Positions 1 to 11,080 are shown, counted from the first letter of the stretch. The stretch is DNA of 64,000 nt from Isoetes taiwanensis (GCA_021234155.1 JAJEKV010000052.1:2660254-2724253); one strand, 5' to 3'. Made by a program: numbers and translations. The notes: generated from the letters alone by a model not told the origin.

Positions 1-790
1 TCATTTCAGCTTGTAATTCTTCCCAATCTTTTGCTTTCCACGTGTTTTAGCTTTTGTATGGCCCTTTCAATGAGAGAGACCGTAAAAAGGTAGAAGTTTG
101 AGGCCTCGGATCTAGCTCATCCCGAGAGAACTGTTGGTTCTTAACATCTAAGAGAGAGTTTGCATATCTTGACCATACCCCTAAATCTTTTAAAGGACAA
201 TCTGATTTTCTAGCTGCCAATTTCCTCCAAAACTGCCCGGAAGCATTACTATAAAGAAGATTTAGCATGTGTTCTCTGTTTTGGATTCGAAGCCCTCTTT
301 TTTTGCGCCGTGTCAATCTTTTATACTCAGCTTTAATTTCTGGTACTATATCAGGGCTGAAGTTCAAAGCATGTTTCAACTTCCTGTGCAATGTTTTACA
401 GTCATGGTCATACCATCCATTTTGAGGCATAGATCCAACTTTTGCCCGCTGTTCTTTGCATTCCCTAACAGAATATGGAAAGCAACCTTTAGAAGCTTCT
501 AGCATGGCATAAGATAAAAGCGCAGCTTTATTCTCTAGTGATCCCCTTTCCTCAATACCTTGGAGGTAAGAATTCAAAACATCATTATAGACCGTGTCCA
601 TGCAGTGATCAAACTCAAAATGATAATCAAGTATCCCACCGACTGGTTTTATTTCTACTTGGGTATGTGGTGATTTAATGGTGAAAACCAAAGGAACATG
701 ATCTCCTTTTGCAGGCCTCTTATCAATATAAAAGGAATCAATCTCACATATGAAGTCAGGGGAACCAATAAGAAAGAAATAAATGATAAG
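1..790 (-). mobile_element. LINE ORF2 remnant (endonuclease end to start of reverse transcriptase)
   Basis: On the minus strand the end of an endonuclease domain is readable at about 790-690, with the typical late motif in the form GDHVPL. It runs into the linker between endonuclease and reverse transcriptase of a plant non-LTR retrotransposon (open frame 691-47), with a WYDHDCKTLHRKLK block and an RRKKR/FWRKLAARK block. After position 47 the start of the reverse transcriptase continues in another frame (KDWEELQAEM near 30-1), so at least one frameshift has occurred. The element leaves the window on the left. The copy is degenerate and not expected to be active. Confidence 0.8.
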
Positions 791-1315
791 GATCTACCCG
801 AGATTGGATAAACCAATTTTTACTCCTTCAATAAGCCGATTTTCGCCCTCTTGTCGAAATATAGATGGCACATAGAAAGCTCAAAGAAATCTCGGAGATC
901 GGCACAGAGAAAGCTTAGAAATCGAGAGAAAACTTCTGTAAAACTGGAAAATATTCAATAAAATCGAAAGAGAAGGAAAAAAGAAGAATTAAAGGTTTTA
1001 CCTGCGAAGACCACCGAAGGTCGTGCCACGCGAAAAGGGATTCAAAATGCTATTGCTCAAGGCGGCCCTGAACATAACCTTGCACTCCATTTAATCATAC
1101 GCAGATTCTCATTACTACGCAGAGGGGGAAAATGGTCGGAAAAGGGACCTTTGTTTAGCTGTAATATGTAGCATAATAACAGGGGGTTTTCTTTGTATTT
1201 TTTTACGCTTTTCACTAAGGTTTTCCTATGATTTCGTGATGTATTCAAATGGATGTACTAATGCGTACATCTAGAGTGCACCATTTCTGAGCCATTGATT
1301 TTAGCCTTTTTTTTT
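791..1315. other. intergenic, no gene recognised
   Basis: Short frames only. No splice-supported coding signal or terminal repeat was recognised between the LINE remnant and the minisatellite. Confidence 0.5.
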
Positions 1316-1319
1316 CCAA

Positions 1320-1491
1320 TGGTCAACAACCAGTGGCTCACAACAAAAGCCCCTTTTTTGTGCGTGTGCTGCATAATGGTCAACAACCAATGGCTCACAA
1401 CAAAAGCCCTCTTTTTGTGCCTGTGGTGCATGATGGTCAACAACCAATGGCTCACAACAAAAGCCCTCTTTTTGTGTGTGTGGTGCATAAT
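1320..1491. repeat. minisatellite, three copies of a 57-bp unit
   Basis: Three head-to-tail units start at about 1321, 1378 and 1435, each beginning GGTCAACAACCARTGGCTCA. Because 57 is divisible by three, every frame stays open on both strands, which produces several overlapping open frames of 60-95 codons. I read these as a by-product of the repeat, not as genes. Confidence 0.9.
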
Positions 1492-1499
1492 GGGCACAT

Positions 1500-3700
1500 G
1501 AAGGGCTTGAAGGGCGCATGTAGTGCGGGTTTCCCACCGCAACACACATTTCTTATCATAACTTTTGATCCGTGAGCTCGTTTGAGATGATTTTTATTGC
1601 GTTGGAAAGCTCTCTCCGAGATCTTTTTGATAGTGTATGATATGGATATGTTTGGTTAAGTTATCTATGATAAAACAGCAATTTTTCGGCCGGGTTTGGT
1701 AGGCTTTCACATCCTACCAGCTGATTAATACAGGATTGCGCTATTAGATATTGTTTTATGGCTCATTCCGAATGTAGGTTGCAAAAAATTACCATGCATT
1801 TTTAGATTTTGAGGCAGTTATTAAGCAAATTCCAAGGCTTCTAGATCCTTGTGCTAACAAGCAGAAAAGTTTCCCACTTTGGTTTCTCACCACAAGAATC
1901 CCTGGAGGCCAAAGGCTGCTGTTAAATTCCAGTTGAAAAATGTTTATGTATGGGTGTTGCAAACTTTATGACTTTCAGAATAATGGGATCAATCCGCTCT
2001 ATCTTTATGGTAACTTTTACTTATGTTCTATTTGTTTTATTGTGATGAAATTCAAAAGCTACAGGTGATGAAAGCCTCAAATGAATTCTAGTTTTTTTTT
2101 GGTTTGAATTCTAAAATTTTTGTCACACCCGGGGGGGGGGGGCCAGGGGCCAAAAAATTTTTTTTGCAACACAAACCATTAGCATCCAACATATAAAAAT
2201 TAAATCTCCCCACACATACCAACCAACACATAACAACCATTGACATTAACAACCAACACATAACTACCATTGACACTAATTAACACAACCATTGGGTCCA
2301 ACACATTTAAATTAAAATCCCCCTTAAATCCCCTTTGGTTTGGGTGCATATTCACACGGAGGGTGACGTAGGGCAGCGAGAGCCCTCTAATTGTATTTTG
2401 CACGTACAAAATCAACACCATATAGTATTTCGCTTGAAATCTTATAGTATTTTGCGAATCTTGTTATACAGTATAGCAAATTTTGTACTTGCATACCCCA
2501 CAAACGAGGAACTTTACGTACGGTGTAGATTAAGGAATAAGGGGTGAATATGCCTATCCAACAGCACCGGAATGAAGCAGTAGAAAAAAAAAACTGATTG
2601 CATGGCCTCAACAGATTGGAAAGCTCATACAACCAGTTAGAACCTTGACAACCTGCATGGTGTAAGGGAACAATCACACGTTTTGAAGCCCAAGATCCCG
2701 CCTGCACCAGCTTCTTAGCTACTTCAACACGAAACATGAATGCTTGATCTTCTACCTCAGTTTGCATTTCTCTGCAGGTACTCTAGAAATTTCCAATCCG
2801 GTGCAGAGAATCTAAGGATCTATGAGCTAGCTTATGTTTGATTAGCCAAGCTGTAATCGGCCCAACCTGATAACAGGCCAGGGGAATGAACCGCCACTAA
2901 AACCCTAAGCTTAAAACCATAAGCAATCTAAGCAAGCAATGCGATTTGCATTGCCGTAAGGTAGATCCAACCCAGTCACTGCCATAATCACACCGAGATC
3001 CACCGCCCCCGAGAAACCTGCCGTTTCGAAAAAATCCACTCTTTGCAACGGAAGGGGGGCGTTTGCCGGAAGAAAAGGAATGTCGCCGGAAAACGCGTTT
3101 TGGCCGGAAAAACGCGTTTTTGCCAGAAAAAGCGTGAGTTTTGGGAGCCGGAAAGGGGACACCGGCATCAGCAAAAACCCCCAAAAACTTTTTAAGTAAG
3201 TAGATAGTTTGGAAGGGCCAAAAGATGATTCACAAGGCAGCGAGAATGTAAAGAAGGTAAAACGCTGTTAGCTGAAAAAATGGGGGTCTTTAGGTTTCGG
3301 GATGGCATTTGCACCCACAATAGCTTTAGCATAGGTATGGGAGCGCTCTCTTAAAGATCTCTTCAGCTCTCTTGATGCCAAATGCCAGATCAAATACCTG
3401 CAAAACAACGTCAAGAGCAGAACATTAGCGACGGAGTAGGTAGCGGCGCCACTGTACAAAAAGGACCAACTTTTATATTCTATAAAAACTAATAAAAAAT
3501 ACAGTAACATGAACCATCTGGGCATTACATAGGGGTTTTTAGGATCATACTTTTAAAGCTCTTAAAACCCCAATTTACAATTTCATTCAAGGGAATGGAT
3601 TTCAAAGGTTAGATGTTCTTGCCTTTTAACTATTAAACTGGTTAACTTGACTAATAAATCAATTATTTAGTCAAAAAAAAATTATTATGAAATGCCCTTC
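1500..3700. other. intergenic with small tandem repeats, no gene recognised
   Basis: No recognisable gene. Visible structure: a G homopolymer near 2131-2142; two roughly 32-bp tandem units containing AACCAACACATAACWACCAT at about 2217-2276; and repeated CCGGAAAAACGCGTTTT-like units at about 3070-3135. A minus-strand frame at 2767-2590 (about 58 residues) looks coding-like but was not identified. Confidence 0.45.
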
Positions 3701-3743
3701 ATAATGCTTGGGTCTCGAACTGACACCAAGTCAGTAAAGAGAA

Positions 3744-4724
3744 ATGTCAGGGGAGTGGCCTGGCGCTTATGACCACCGCGAAATAGAGAGCGTCAAAAAT
3801 AAAATGAAAGATTGTTTCCCAGAGATAGAAAAAGTGAAAAGCTTTAACTGGAAGAAGCTTGTTTCGATGATGGGCGAGTTTCAACAAAAAAGGAGGTACA
3901 TGACCTAGTCATAGTCATAGTCTTATTTTTATTTTTTTTAATATTGTGTTGATCTATCGATTTATATCAAAGGCAAAGAGTGCTTGATAAATTGAAGTCG
4001 GATGCCAAAAAAGCTGGAGGCGATTGGTCAAAAGTTCCTAAAGCACTTAATTTCCATAAGGAAGATATCAAGGTATTTTTTATTTTTGTTGCAATTCGTT
4101 CAATTTAACTGGTGATCATGTTGTGTGCCTTGCAATCAGATCGCTTTCGAACGTGCAAATGATCCTCTGAAGAAACATACAGAACGGACTGCGAAAGCAA
4201 CTTCAAGTAAACGAATTCCGTCTCACTTGGGCTCCGGCGGTTGGAAAGGATTTCACCATAGATTCGTAAGAGCTATAAACTAGTTCACATTAATTTTAAT
4301 GAGAACTTTAAATGTCATTAGCTAATACTCGTCATATTGTCATAGTACTGGCTATACGGGTTCCCCCCTAGCAAGGACCACATACATATAGCCACTACTC
4401 GTGGAGTTGTTTATCTATATCAACAGTTATACGAAGAGGGAACTATCCCACATCACGGGAATGCCAATGTACGTATATGTAATTAATGTAATTCCATGAA
4501 CTACATTAATGCCATATTCTTCTGTTTTTTTATAGGAAGCAGTGGAACACATGAATCAAGCCTTAGCCGAGGACGTGGGAGTGTTCGACGAGGGAGCGTC
4601 GAACTTTGGAGAGTCATCCGATCGCAAACCTCAACATAATAGAACCCAAGTTGAGGATGAGAGGCGTCCTCAAACCACTTACTCGGATGACGACTCCACT
4701 AAGTCTGAGAGAGATTACCTCTAG
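3744..4724 (+). CDS. five-exon gene of unknown function, 229 aa
   Basis: I do not recognise this protein. Five exons join cleanly: 3744-3895, 3973-4072, 4140-4265, 4346-4468 and 4536-4724. All introns are GT-AG, the phases match, and the total is 690 nt, giving 229 residues and a TAG stop. ATG 3744 opens MSGEWPGAYDHREIES. The middle holds DWSKVPKALNFHKEDIK and a conserved-looking SHLGSGGWKGFHHRF / YWLYGFPPSKDHIHIATTRG block. The tail is acidic and hydrophilic (DEGASNFGESS, then TYSDDDSTKSERDYL). No signal peptide or membrane segment is seen. The A-x-x-S-S-K-R-x-P-S-H-L-G-S-G-G-W pattern loosely recalls plant transposase_24-type accessory proteins, and a palindrome-rich block follows at 4.97 kb, so a transposon-borne origin is possible but unproven. 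A piece of its 5' end (about 3700-3750) is repeated at 5570-5617. Confidence 0.65.
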
Positions 4725-4852
4725 GCTAAAAGGGTGGATACTCCCCTTTAACGAGCCTTTTTGTTAGCGTCTTTCAAGGATCGTGATTATAAGCCTATTT
4801 TAAATACTCTAGGCTAAAAGAGTGGATACTCCCCTATACGGGTCTTTTTGTG
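4719..4852. repeat. direct repeat spanning the stop codon and 3' flank
   Basis: A segment of about 46 bp starting CTCTAGGCTAAAAG and containing GTGGATACTCCCC occurs at about 4719-4764 and again at 4807-4851. The first copy contains the TAG stop of the five-exon gene, so the 3' end of the gene was duplicated or overlaps a small repeat. Confidence 0.8.
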
Positions 4853-4972
4853 ATTATTTAAAAATATAAATACAATATACGATTTTCAATTAAAGAAAAA
4901 AAAGGTGACATGCCTTTTGCCTCTTGTACATAATATTGTAATTTTTTTTATTTTATTTTAATTTCCTGCATA

Positions 4973-5320
4973 ACGTCGCATGCGACGTCTAGTATTCTTT
5001 ATTTTAATTTTATTTAATTTACTGATTTTAATTAATAATAACATATATTTATATATATTTATGCACATGCGATGTTTAGTAGACGTTGCATGCGACGTCT
5101 ACTAGACGTCGCATGGTCACGTCTGTGTGGCGTTTGGGTCACGTCTGTGTCACATGGGTCACGTCTGTATCACGTCTGGGTCACGTCTGTAGACATCGCA
5201 CGCGTTGTCTGTACCGCGTCGCATGCGACGTGTCTCTAGCAACATCTAGGTCACGTATGTGTCACGTGGCCAGACGTTGCATAGACATGACCCAGACGTC
5301 GCTATAGACGTTGCTAATTG
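4973..5320. repeat. palindrome and direct-repeat cluster (GCATGC and TCACGTCTG motifs)
   Basis: A perfect 16-bp palindrome, ACGTCGCATGCGACGT, lies at 4973-4988. A 26-bp near-palindrome centred on GCATGC spans 5078-5103, and a related palindrome lies near 5216-5230. Between them GGTCACGTCTG is repeated about four times (about 5115-5195). This resembles the subterminal repeat arrays of some DNA transposons. No matching terminal inverted repeats were found, so the parent element is unknown. Confidence 0.7.
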
Positions 5321-5850
5321 ACCTTTCTCTTGTTGCGTATCCTTCCAGAATGACACCAACAAAGCACCTTTAAGCAATGCAGTTTGAATATTCTTTACTA
5401 TCCCATGTAGCATAGCGCAAATAATGTTGTTCTTTTAATGCCATGGAAAAAAAAAAAGAATAATGTTGCTTTTTCTTTTTTGAAGCCATGGAACAAAAAT
5501 TTAGGCCCTTTCAATCACATCTTTTCCAGTTACAGTTTGAATTAAATATTTTCATCTTGAAATACACTCCATAATACTTAGATATAGACTGACACCAAGT
5601 TAGTAAAGAGAAATGTTCGCAGTGGGCTTGGCCGCCGTGATAAATTTCTTGTATGTATAATTCCCTCTAGATTTTCAATCACAATTGATAGGCCTAGCAT
5701 CCCCCTCCTCCCTTTTTTTTTACTTGATTACTTCAAAACCAATCTAGGGCACATAATTGTATATCGCGTCCACTAATAGCGTCACTATGGGTGTAACATA
5801 AATTCTCTGAAGGAGATGAATTTGCAAAAGTGGTGTTGCGCCATCAGACA

Positions 5851-6622
5851 TTACATTGATACAAACAGGCTAGTACCAATTAATAAGATGATCCACAGGA
5901 TGAAATGGAGAGGTGAATTGGAGAAGGGTGTATGCACAACGCTGATAAACAAGTAAGACAAAAAGTTAGAGAGGGAACAGAGACCAAGAGCAGTTATAAG
6001 AAAGGTGGTTACCTGGAGCCTCGAAACACATTATTTCGTCCGCTAGGTGGTGGGGAAGGAGAGGGAGAGGTCTTAACAGTAGGAGGAGGAGGAGGAGAAG
6101 GAGGAGGAGGAGGTGTATTTGGAGGCGGCGGGGAGTATAAAACACTTGTAGGGGGAGGGGGGGATGGGGGGGTATTTGAAGCATAATGGGTAAAAGTTCC
6201 ATTGTTGAATAATGAAACAACAACGCTATCCAAGTTGGATTTTTCAACAGCAGTAAGATAGAACACAATAGAGGAGTTAAGAGCGGTCCGGACCGCTATA
6301 TAACCCTCGTCGTCTATTATCAGGGCACAAGTATCCGTCGTTGAGTAATCGCCAACCATGGCTATGCCTCCCCATGCGGCCAACACATCATTTGTGCTGT
6401 TCGCTTCCCCAAAATAACACATCATCCCTTCCCCTGCGCTGTTCGAAATGAAGAAAAACGTGTAATATAAATTGTTTAAAGATCGTAGATACACTTGAGA
6501 CTGCGGAAATGTCTCAGTCGAATTTGCAACCATGGAATCAAATGTACCATATGTTGCTCCATGAACTAGCAGAATGCTCTGACAGATGAATGCGCCCAAC
6601 AGCGCTGCTTCTTTACATCCAT
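5851..6622 (-). pseudogene. gene A: secreted proline-rich GPI-anchor-type protein, start frameshifted
   Basis: Two exons on the minus strand, 6622-6013 and 5941-5851, with a GT-AG intron. The product has a hydrophobic signal-peptide-like start (AALLGAFICQSILLVHGA), an ectodomain with two cysteines (GMMCYFGEAN and TDTCALIIDDEGYIAV), and an SPPPP-type extensin-like stretch. Exon 2 ends in a hydrophobic tail (ILWIILLIGTSLFVSM) typical of a GPI-anchor signal. Compared with genes B and C, the matching ATG at 6622-6620 is one base out of frame: a single base is missing near 6608, and no other in-frame ATG lies upstream before a stop. It is therefore probably a pseudogene, or its start has changed. 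It is divergent from B, its closest neighbour. Confidence 0.65.
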
Positions 6623-6629
6623 CTTTCAC

Positions 6630-8290
6630 GAGCCAAATGTGAGATTCGTTGTGATTTTTTATTGGAACCAAATTTGTACCACACTTGTACTCTGAGATTC
6701 ATGACCTCGTCTTGATTGTTATCAGGTCATGGAGTCAGCAATCTTGGCATGGAGCAGAATCGTGGGTTTTGAACAGTTACATATCGCATCTCCACCAGCA
6801 AGTTGCTAAGCGTACAGAATTCGCAAGTTTCAAAAGTCCAGTCTGTTCATTCACTATTTCTGCCGTATTCTGCCGTATAGTGTTGAGGGTAGTGTTGACA
6901 TGGTGTTTTATGTCCTTTCTTAGTTCGTTCCTTGGAAAGACTAAGCAATAAATTCGCTATCAAGAACTTATTTGTTGTAATGCAAAAGGAAACTTGTAGG
7001 CCCCATTTTTGCGGGCTGAGAATTTGTTGAAATACAAAATCTGGATCGTTTGGTTTAATAAGGACCTGTAGAAATGGGCTTTAAGGGTTTTTAGTTGAGC
7101 CCCTTATGATAAATAAGGTGCTCATTTCCAAAAGAGCATCTCATTTCTGTCCTACTTATCTTATTTATTGCCAAAAACAAGTAAGATTCATTGTTTGGAG
7201 AGTATCACCTGTGGAAATGACACAGCCGAATCCATAGCCATGGATGAAAAGATAACATATGCACGTGCACACTAATCCGCAGCGAAAAAGCACGAATTAG
7301 CAGCAAAAAAGCCCGAATTAGCGCAGTTCCTTTCTGCCCATTTCTCTCTCATATGGGACCTTGTTTACTGTCATACTGATTGATTGACTTGGCATGGCTT
7401 TGCCATGATAGTTGCTTGGATGCTTCATGTGTGTTGGCACGTTGACCTTTAAGTTTATGATAGTTAAAAAATGGGTGATCATGCAATTTAGGCTTATAGT
7501 TTGATCTAAATGCGGGCGTTCAAACTTATGAAGCTAAGGTGCTAACATAATGCACAATGGAGCATGCACGTTGTTGGGGGGTTCATTATGTTTCTTTAGC
7601 TTGAATGTACAGTTGAAAAATAGAAGCAGCTTTATGTATCAGGGAAGTATAAAACCACAAATAAGAACTTGCAGCATGCTTGAAGAGCTCATAAGCAACA
7701 TTCTTAATTCTCAAAGAGCTTTGTTTCGTTTCCCTTGTCACCCTCGTGGGCCTTAAATAAGGCCCAGGCAAGCCAAGCTCACCTGTTCTTTGAGCTTCTC
7801 TACAAACAAGGAAGTTCATATTCAGAATATTTGGAATGCCAATAGATAACAGATGCTACTTTCAGTTAGTGTCACAAAATATTTGCCCTGTTATTAATGC
7901 TCAAGCAAGACAAGGAACTACTAACAGATAAAAGTGTAAAATATCTAACTGCACATGCTTATACTAGCTAACAATCTAGCTATAAAGCATCTGCAGTGCT
8001 TGAACTTCCAGCGTCCATACGAGCACGTGCCTGATGTTCAACAAGCCTTTTTTGGGTTTATTTGTTTAGTCTTTGCAATGCACTCACTATCCAGTGATAA
8101 AAGTCTTCGTTCTCAGCATGAAGTTTGGCATATGATTGTAGGAAGGCAACACCCACGATCTTTCCTCTAATATGCCACACAGCTAAAGCAAAGTTGACGA
8201 ACTATGCAAGCAAACTAACCAAAAATAAAATAAAATAAAATAAATGAGGGGATTAAAAGGCCAAAAAAGTCCACAGATTTTGAGAGGGGA
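6630..8290. other. intergenic between divergent genes A and B
   Basis: No gene recognised. The 5' flank of B from about 6886 onward is closely matched by 48488-49760 upstream of gene C, so the promoter region was duplicated with the gene. An (AAAAT)n tract at about 8220-8243 lies just before the B start region. Confidence 0.6.
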
Positions 8291-8291
8291 G

Positions 8292-9093
8292 ATGGATGCA
8301 AAGAAGGCACTCTTCTTAGGGGCGCTACTCTGTCACTTAAGTGTGTTAGTTCGTGGAGCAACATATACTGTTTTTGCATCCATGAAACCAAATGCAAGCG
8401 AGACATTTCCACAGGTCGACATTTTTCAAACTTCGCCAAACAATGTGAATTACCTGTATATGGAAATAACATACACAGCAGGGGCAGGAATGGATTGTTA
8501 TCTGATGGAGGCAAACCTGACAGGCCAGACTGCTCAACTTGTGCAAAAATGGGGACCGGTGACAATGAAACTACTGTACAATGATATATGTCAGCTTGTG
8601 TTGGATGATGGGGGGTATATTGCAGTGGAAACAGATGGCTACTATCTCAACATCTACAATCTCACAAATTATCAGATTGCTCACATGGCTGATGTCAATA
8701 TTTACCTGGAGAACAATGGAACGATTTGGGTTTTGGCTAATGGCACCACCACTCCATCTGCCTCCTCCCCGCCTCCTCCTGCCTCCTCCCCGCCTTCGTC
8801 TCCGCCTCCTGCTGCCTCCTACCCTCCACCTCCTTCTACACCATCTCCCTCCGCCTCCTCCCCTCCGCCTCCTCCTGCCTCCCGCACCTCCCCCCCTCCT
8901 CCTCCTAGTAGTAGAACCGGTATATTCCAAAACAGGTAACTACATCTCAAGGTTTTTTCCTTTTTCACTTGTTGACTTCTCTTACTAACACTCTCCTCTG
9001 TTTTCAATTTTTTGCAGTTCTCCACCTCTCTCCAAATTCTATCTTCCATCCATTTTGTTTTCTCTTTTCCTGCTTTGTAAAATTGCATTCTAA
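8292..9093 (+). CDS. gene B: secreted proline-rich protein with GPI-anchor signal, 239 aa
   Basis: Exons 8292-8935 and 9018-9093, intron GT-AG (CAG/GTAACT to TTTGCAG). Together they give 720 nt, 239 residues and a TAA stop. Parts in order: signal peptide (MDAKKALFLGALLCHLSVLV then RGA); about 125 residues of likely beta-rich ectodomain with a conserved cysteine pair (MDCYLMEAN and DICQLVLDDGGYIAV) and several N-x-S/T sites; about 60 residues of Ser/Ala-Pro3-5 extensin-like sequence; and an exon-2 hydrophobic tail (SKFYLPSILFSLFLLCKIAF) read as a GPI-anchor signal. This implies a cell-surface or wall protein. An upstream in-frame ATG at 8244 exists; I prefer 8292 because it gives a normal signal peptide. 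AATAAA lies at 9098-9103. The ectodomain is not a family I can name; a very distant bulb-lectin-like fold is only a guess. Confidence 0.72.
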
Positions 9094-9136
9094 TTTCAAT
9101 AAAAGTTAATTCATTATGGAGATTGCAATAATGTAA

Positions 9137-9602
9137 TAAACGCCTGGAGCGAATTACTGTTATATTACATAAAATTCGTTTTTCCTTTCAAAGCGGCGCC
9201 TAATTATCGCCGCCTTCTTTTTCTTGCAGCTTTGTTTCTTGCCGCCTCATACTTTTTCTTGCAGCATTCAGATCTAGAACGGGAGGTGCAGTATTCAGAT
9301 CTAGAACGGAAGAACGGGAGCTTCATTTTCCTTCTGTTAAAGATCCACCCTTGTTCTGTCGTTGAAGCATTCTTGCCACAGAGCAGTATAAGGTCATGTC
9401 AGTTCTTTGCACGAAAAGAGAGAGGTCTTGCTATCAGTTCTTTTCCTTGTTTTCCTAAGCAGGGCCATAGACAGATGCTCTGTTTCATTGATCTGGAGTG
9501 CCATAGACAGATGCTCTGTTTTGTCATTGATCTTGTTATGTTGTGGATTGTTGCCGCTATAGCCATCTGCCATGTGTCCGTACGTAATTCGCCCTCTTAT
9601 AC
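9137..9602. mobile_element. 466-bp insertion downstream of gene B (4-bp target duplication)
   Basis: The paralogous flank of gene C reads AATAAAGTAAATGCATG without interruption near 50585-50601. In the B flank the same sequence is interrupted by 466 bp bordered by GTAA at 9133-9136 and 9603-9606. The ends share only a weak inverted match (GCGAATTAC at about 9150 and GTAATTCGC at about 9582). Internally it contains short tandem repeats (CAGATCTAGAACGG twice; GCCATAGACAGATGCTCTG twice). The element type is unknown. Confidence 0.65.
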
Positions 9603-9609
9603 GTAAATG

Positions 9610-10340
9610 CATGTACTAGCTATCTCTGTTTTTCTTCTCTCCAATATCATGTGGATTGGGGACTACAGTTGCTCTAGACTATAGCGAACGGATCATGTTG
9701 CTAAGTCATCCCAAACCTGGCTTTTCCTTCAAGACAGACTCAGGGTTTTCAATCTCTATATAGTTGACTTTGTATTTGTTTTGGCTTTTCAAGCATCTAA
9801 GTTCACATTGTCCTAAACAAACACATATCTAATAACATGCAAATCATATGGATTGTTGTACAAACAAAGGTAACCCAATGTGCAACATGACAACTAGCAA
9901 TAGTTATATGTTGACTTGGAAGATTATGATCGTAAATGTGATAGTCTCATGTACTAAAATAAAAATTTAGCACTTCACACGGTTTCTTTCATTGAAAAAA
10001 TGCATGTGGTTAACTTTTTCTCCTTCAACCTACCTCATCATTAGGTTCTACAATTTGTTTACAATAGATACTATAATTGGAAAATACAAACAAAAAAAAT
10101 TGACCGTCAATTTTTGGCCAAAAGCCCAATATATATGGGTCTCATGATCATCTATTTTTTTCATTTATTCCTTTCCACAACTCTTCTTGCGCACATATGG
10201 AATATGGTAGAAGGGCAGAGTCACTTTTCAATCTTTTTTTGCAGTGCTGCGCTTCTCTCCAACTTCTATCTTCTATCCATTTTGTTTCCCTTTTGCTGCT
10301 TTGCAATATTGCATTCTAATTGCAATATGTGAATTGCAAA
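9610..10340. repeat. downstream duplicated unit with relic of exon 2
   Basis: This stretch matches the repeated units of the gene C flank (about 50600-51480 and 51530-52250). Near 10240-10320 a degenerate copy of exon 2 with its acceptor (TTTTTTTGCAGTGCTGCG) is present without exon 1. It is a gene fragment left by tandem duplication of the 3' part of an A/B/C-type gene. Confidence 0.65.
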
Positions 10341-10965
10341 AGTAAATGCATGTATAGGCTATCTTTATCATGTGAATTGGCCAACACATTCCATGGCTTG
10401 GATGGCCAACACATTCTCCTAGCATCCTACTATAATAGGTGCATTAGAGTCTTTTCGGGATGTACTTTCCCTCTAAGGGGAATAAGAATATTTTATAATA
10501 ACTATTATTATTTTGTTATTTATTCAACAACCACTATCCCTTGTATATAGGTCATTAATATCGACCCTTCATTCGTCTCAACCATGTGCAGTTTTTTTCT
10601 AGGAAACATACCAAAATTAAAACTGCAACTTTTTTTCTAAGGAAAAGTAACAAAATTGAAATTTGAAACTATATTTGTTGTCATAACTGATGTAGCTTCG
10701 ACTTTTTGTTCCCACAATTTATGTCTTCCAACCAAGCTCTTGAAGCCTTGGATCAAAGCCATGTCATCAATCCAGATTTAAAACTCAAGTCAAAGGCTTG
10801 GATGCGCAATACATATTCGCATCAAGGAGTTTCTAGATTTTGCACATGAATTTGCATTTGCAGTTATGTTCTGTTGTTCTTTTGGATTACTTAATTCATG
10901 CACAACATTGTAACAACAAAGATTAGAATTATCATATTTGTAAAAAATGGAATCACTTGGAACAG

Positions 10966-11080
10966 GAAATGTGGAGGCTTCTTCAAAGTTAAAGTGAATG
11001 AGGATCTCTTGAGATCCGAGGGAGCTAAAAATGCATATTTAAGGGCACATGGTGAGATTTATCCCAGGGACCCAATTACG
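10966..11080 (+). other. exon-like open segment, unidentified
   Basis: An open stretch after a plausible acceptor (GGAACAG) encodes FFKVKVNEDLLRSEGAKNAY and then RAHGEIYPRDPITG, and ends at a good donor (GGGTAAGTTT). It looks like an internal exon of about 115 nt. I do not recognise the protein, and no partner exons were found, so it may be a fragment. Confidence 0.35.

Larger units (their letters stand above)
5340..10340. repeat. duplicated locus, copy 1 (genes A and B)
   Basis: Parts of this interval recur at 43.7-52.3 kb. 5353-5438 matches 44100-44182. 5646-5848 matches 43756-43882. 6780-6975 matches 44210-44370 and again 44748-44850. About 6886-9115 matches 48488-50590, including gene B against gene C. 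9610-10330 matches repeated units in 50590-52270. The order differs, and gene A has no counterpart in copy 2, so this is a rearranged segmental duplication and not a simple tandem repeat. Confidence 0.8.

Noticed and set aside
1320-1491. CRISPR-like array
   Set aside because: Units are contiguous without spacers, and the genome is a plant's.
1258-1575. Overlapping open frames on both strands
   Set aside because: They are produced by the 57-bp minisatellite, whose period is divisible by three.
8571-8988. Arg/Gly-rich minus frame and alternative plus frame over gene B
   Set aside because: Shadows of the CCTCCTCC proline-rich coding repeat.
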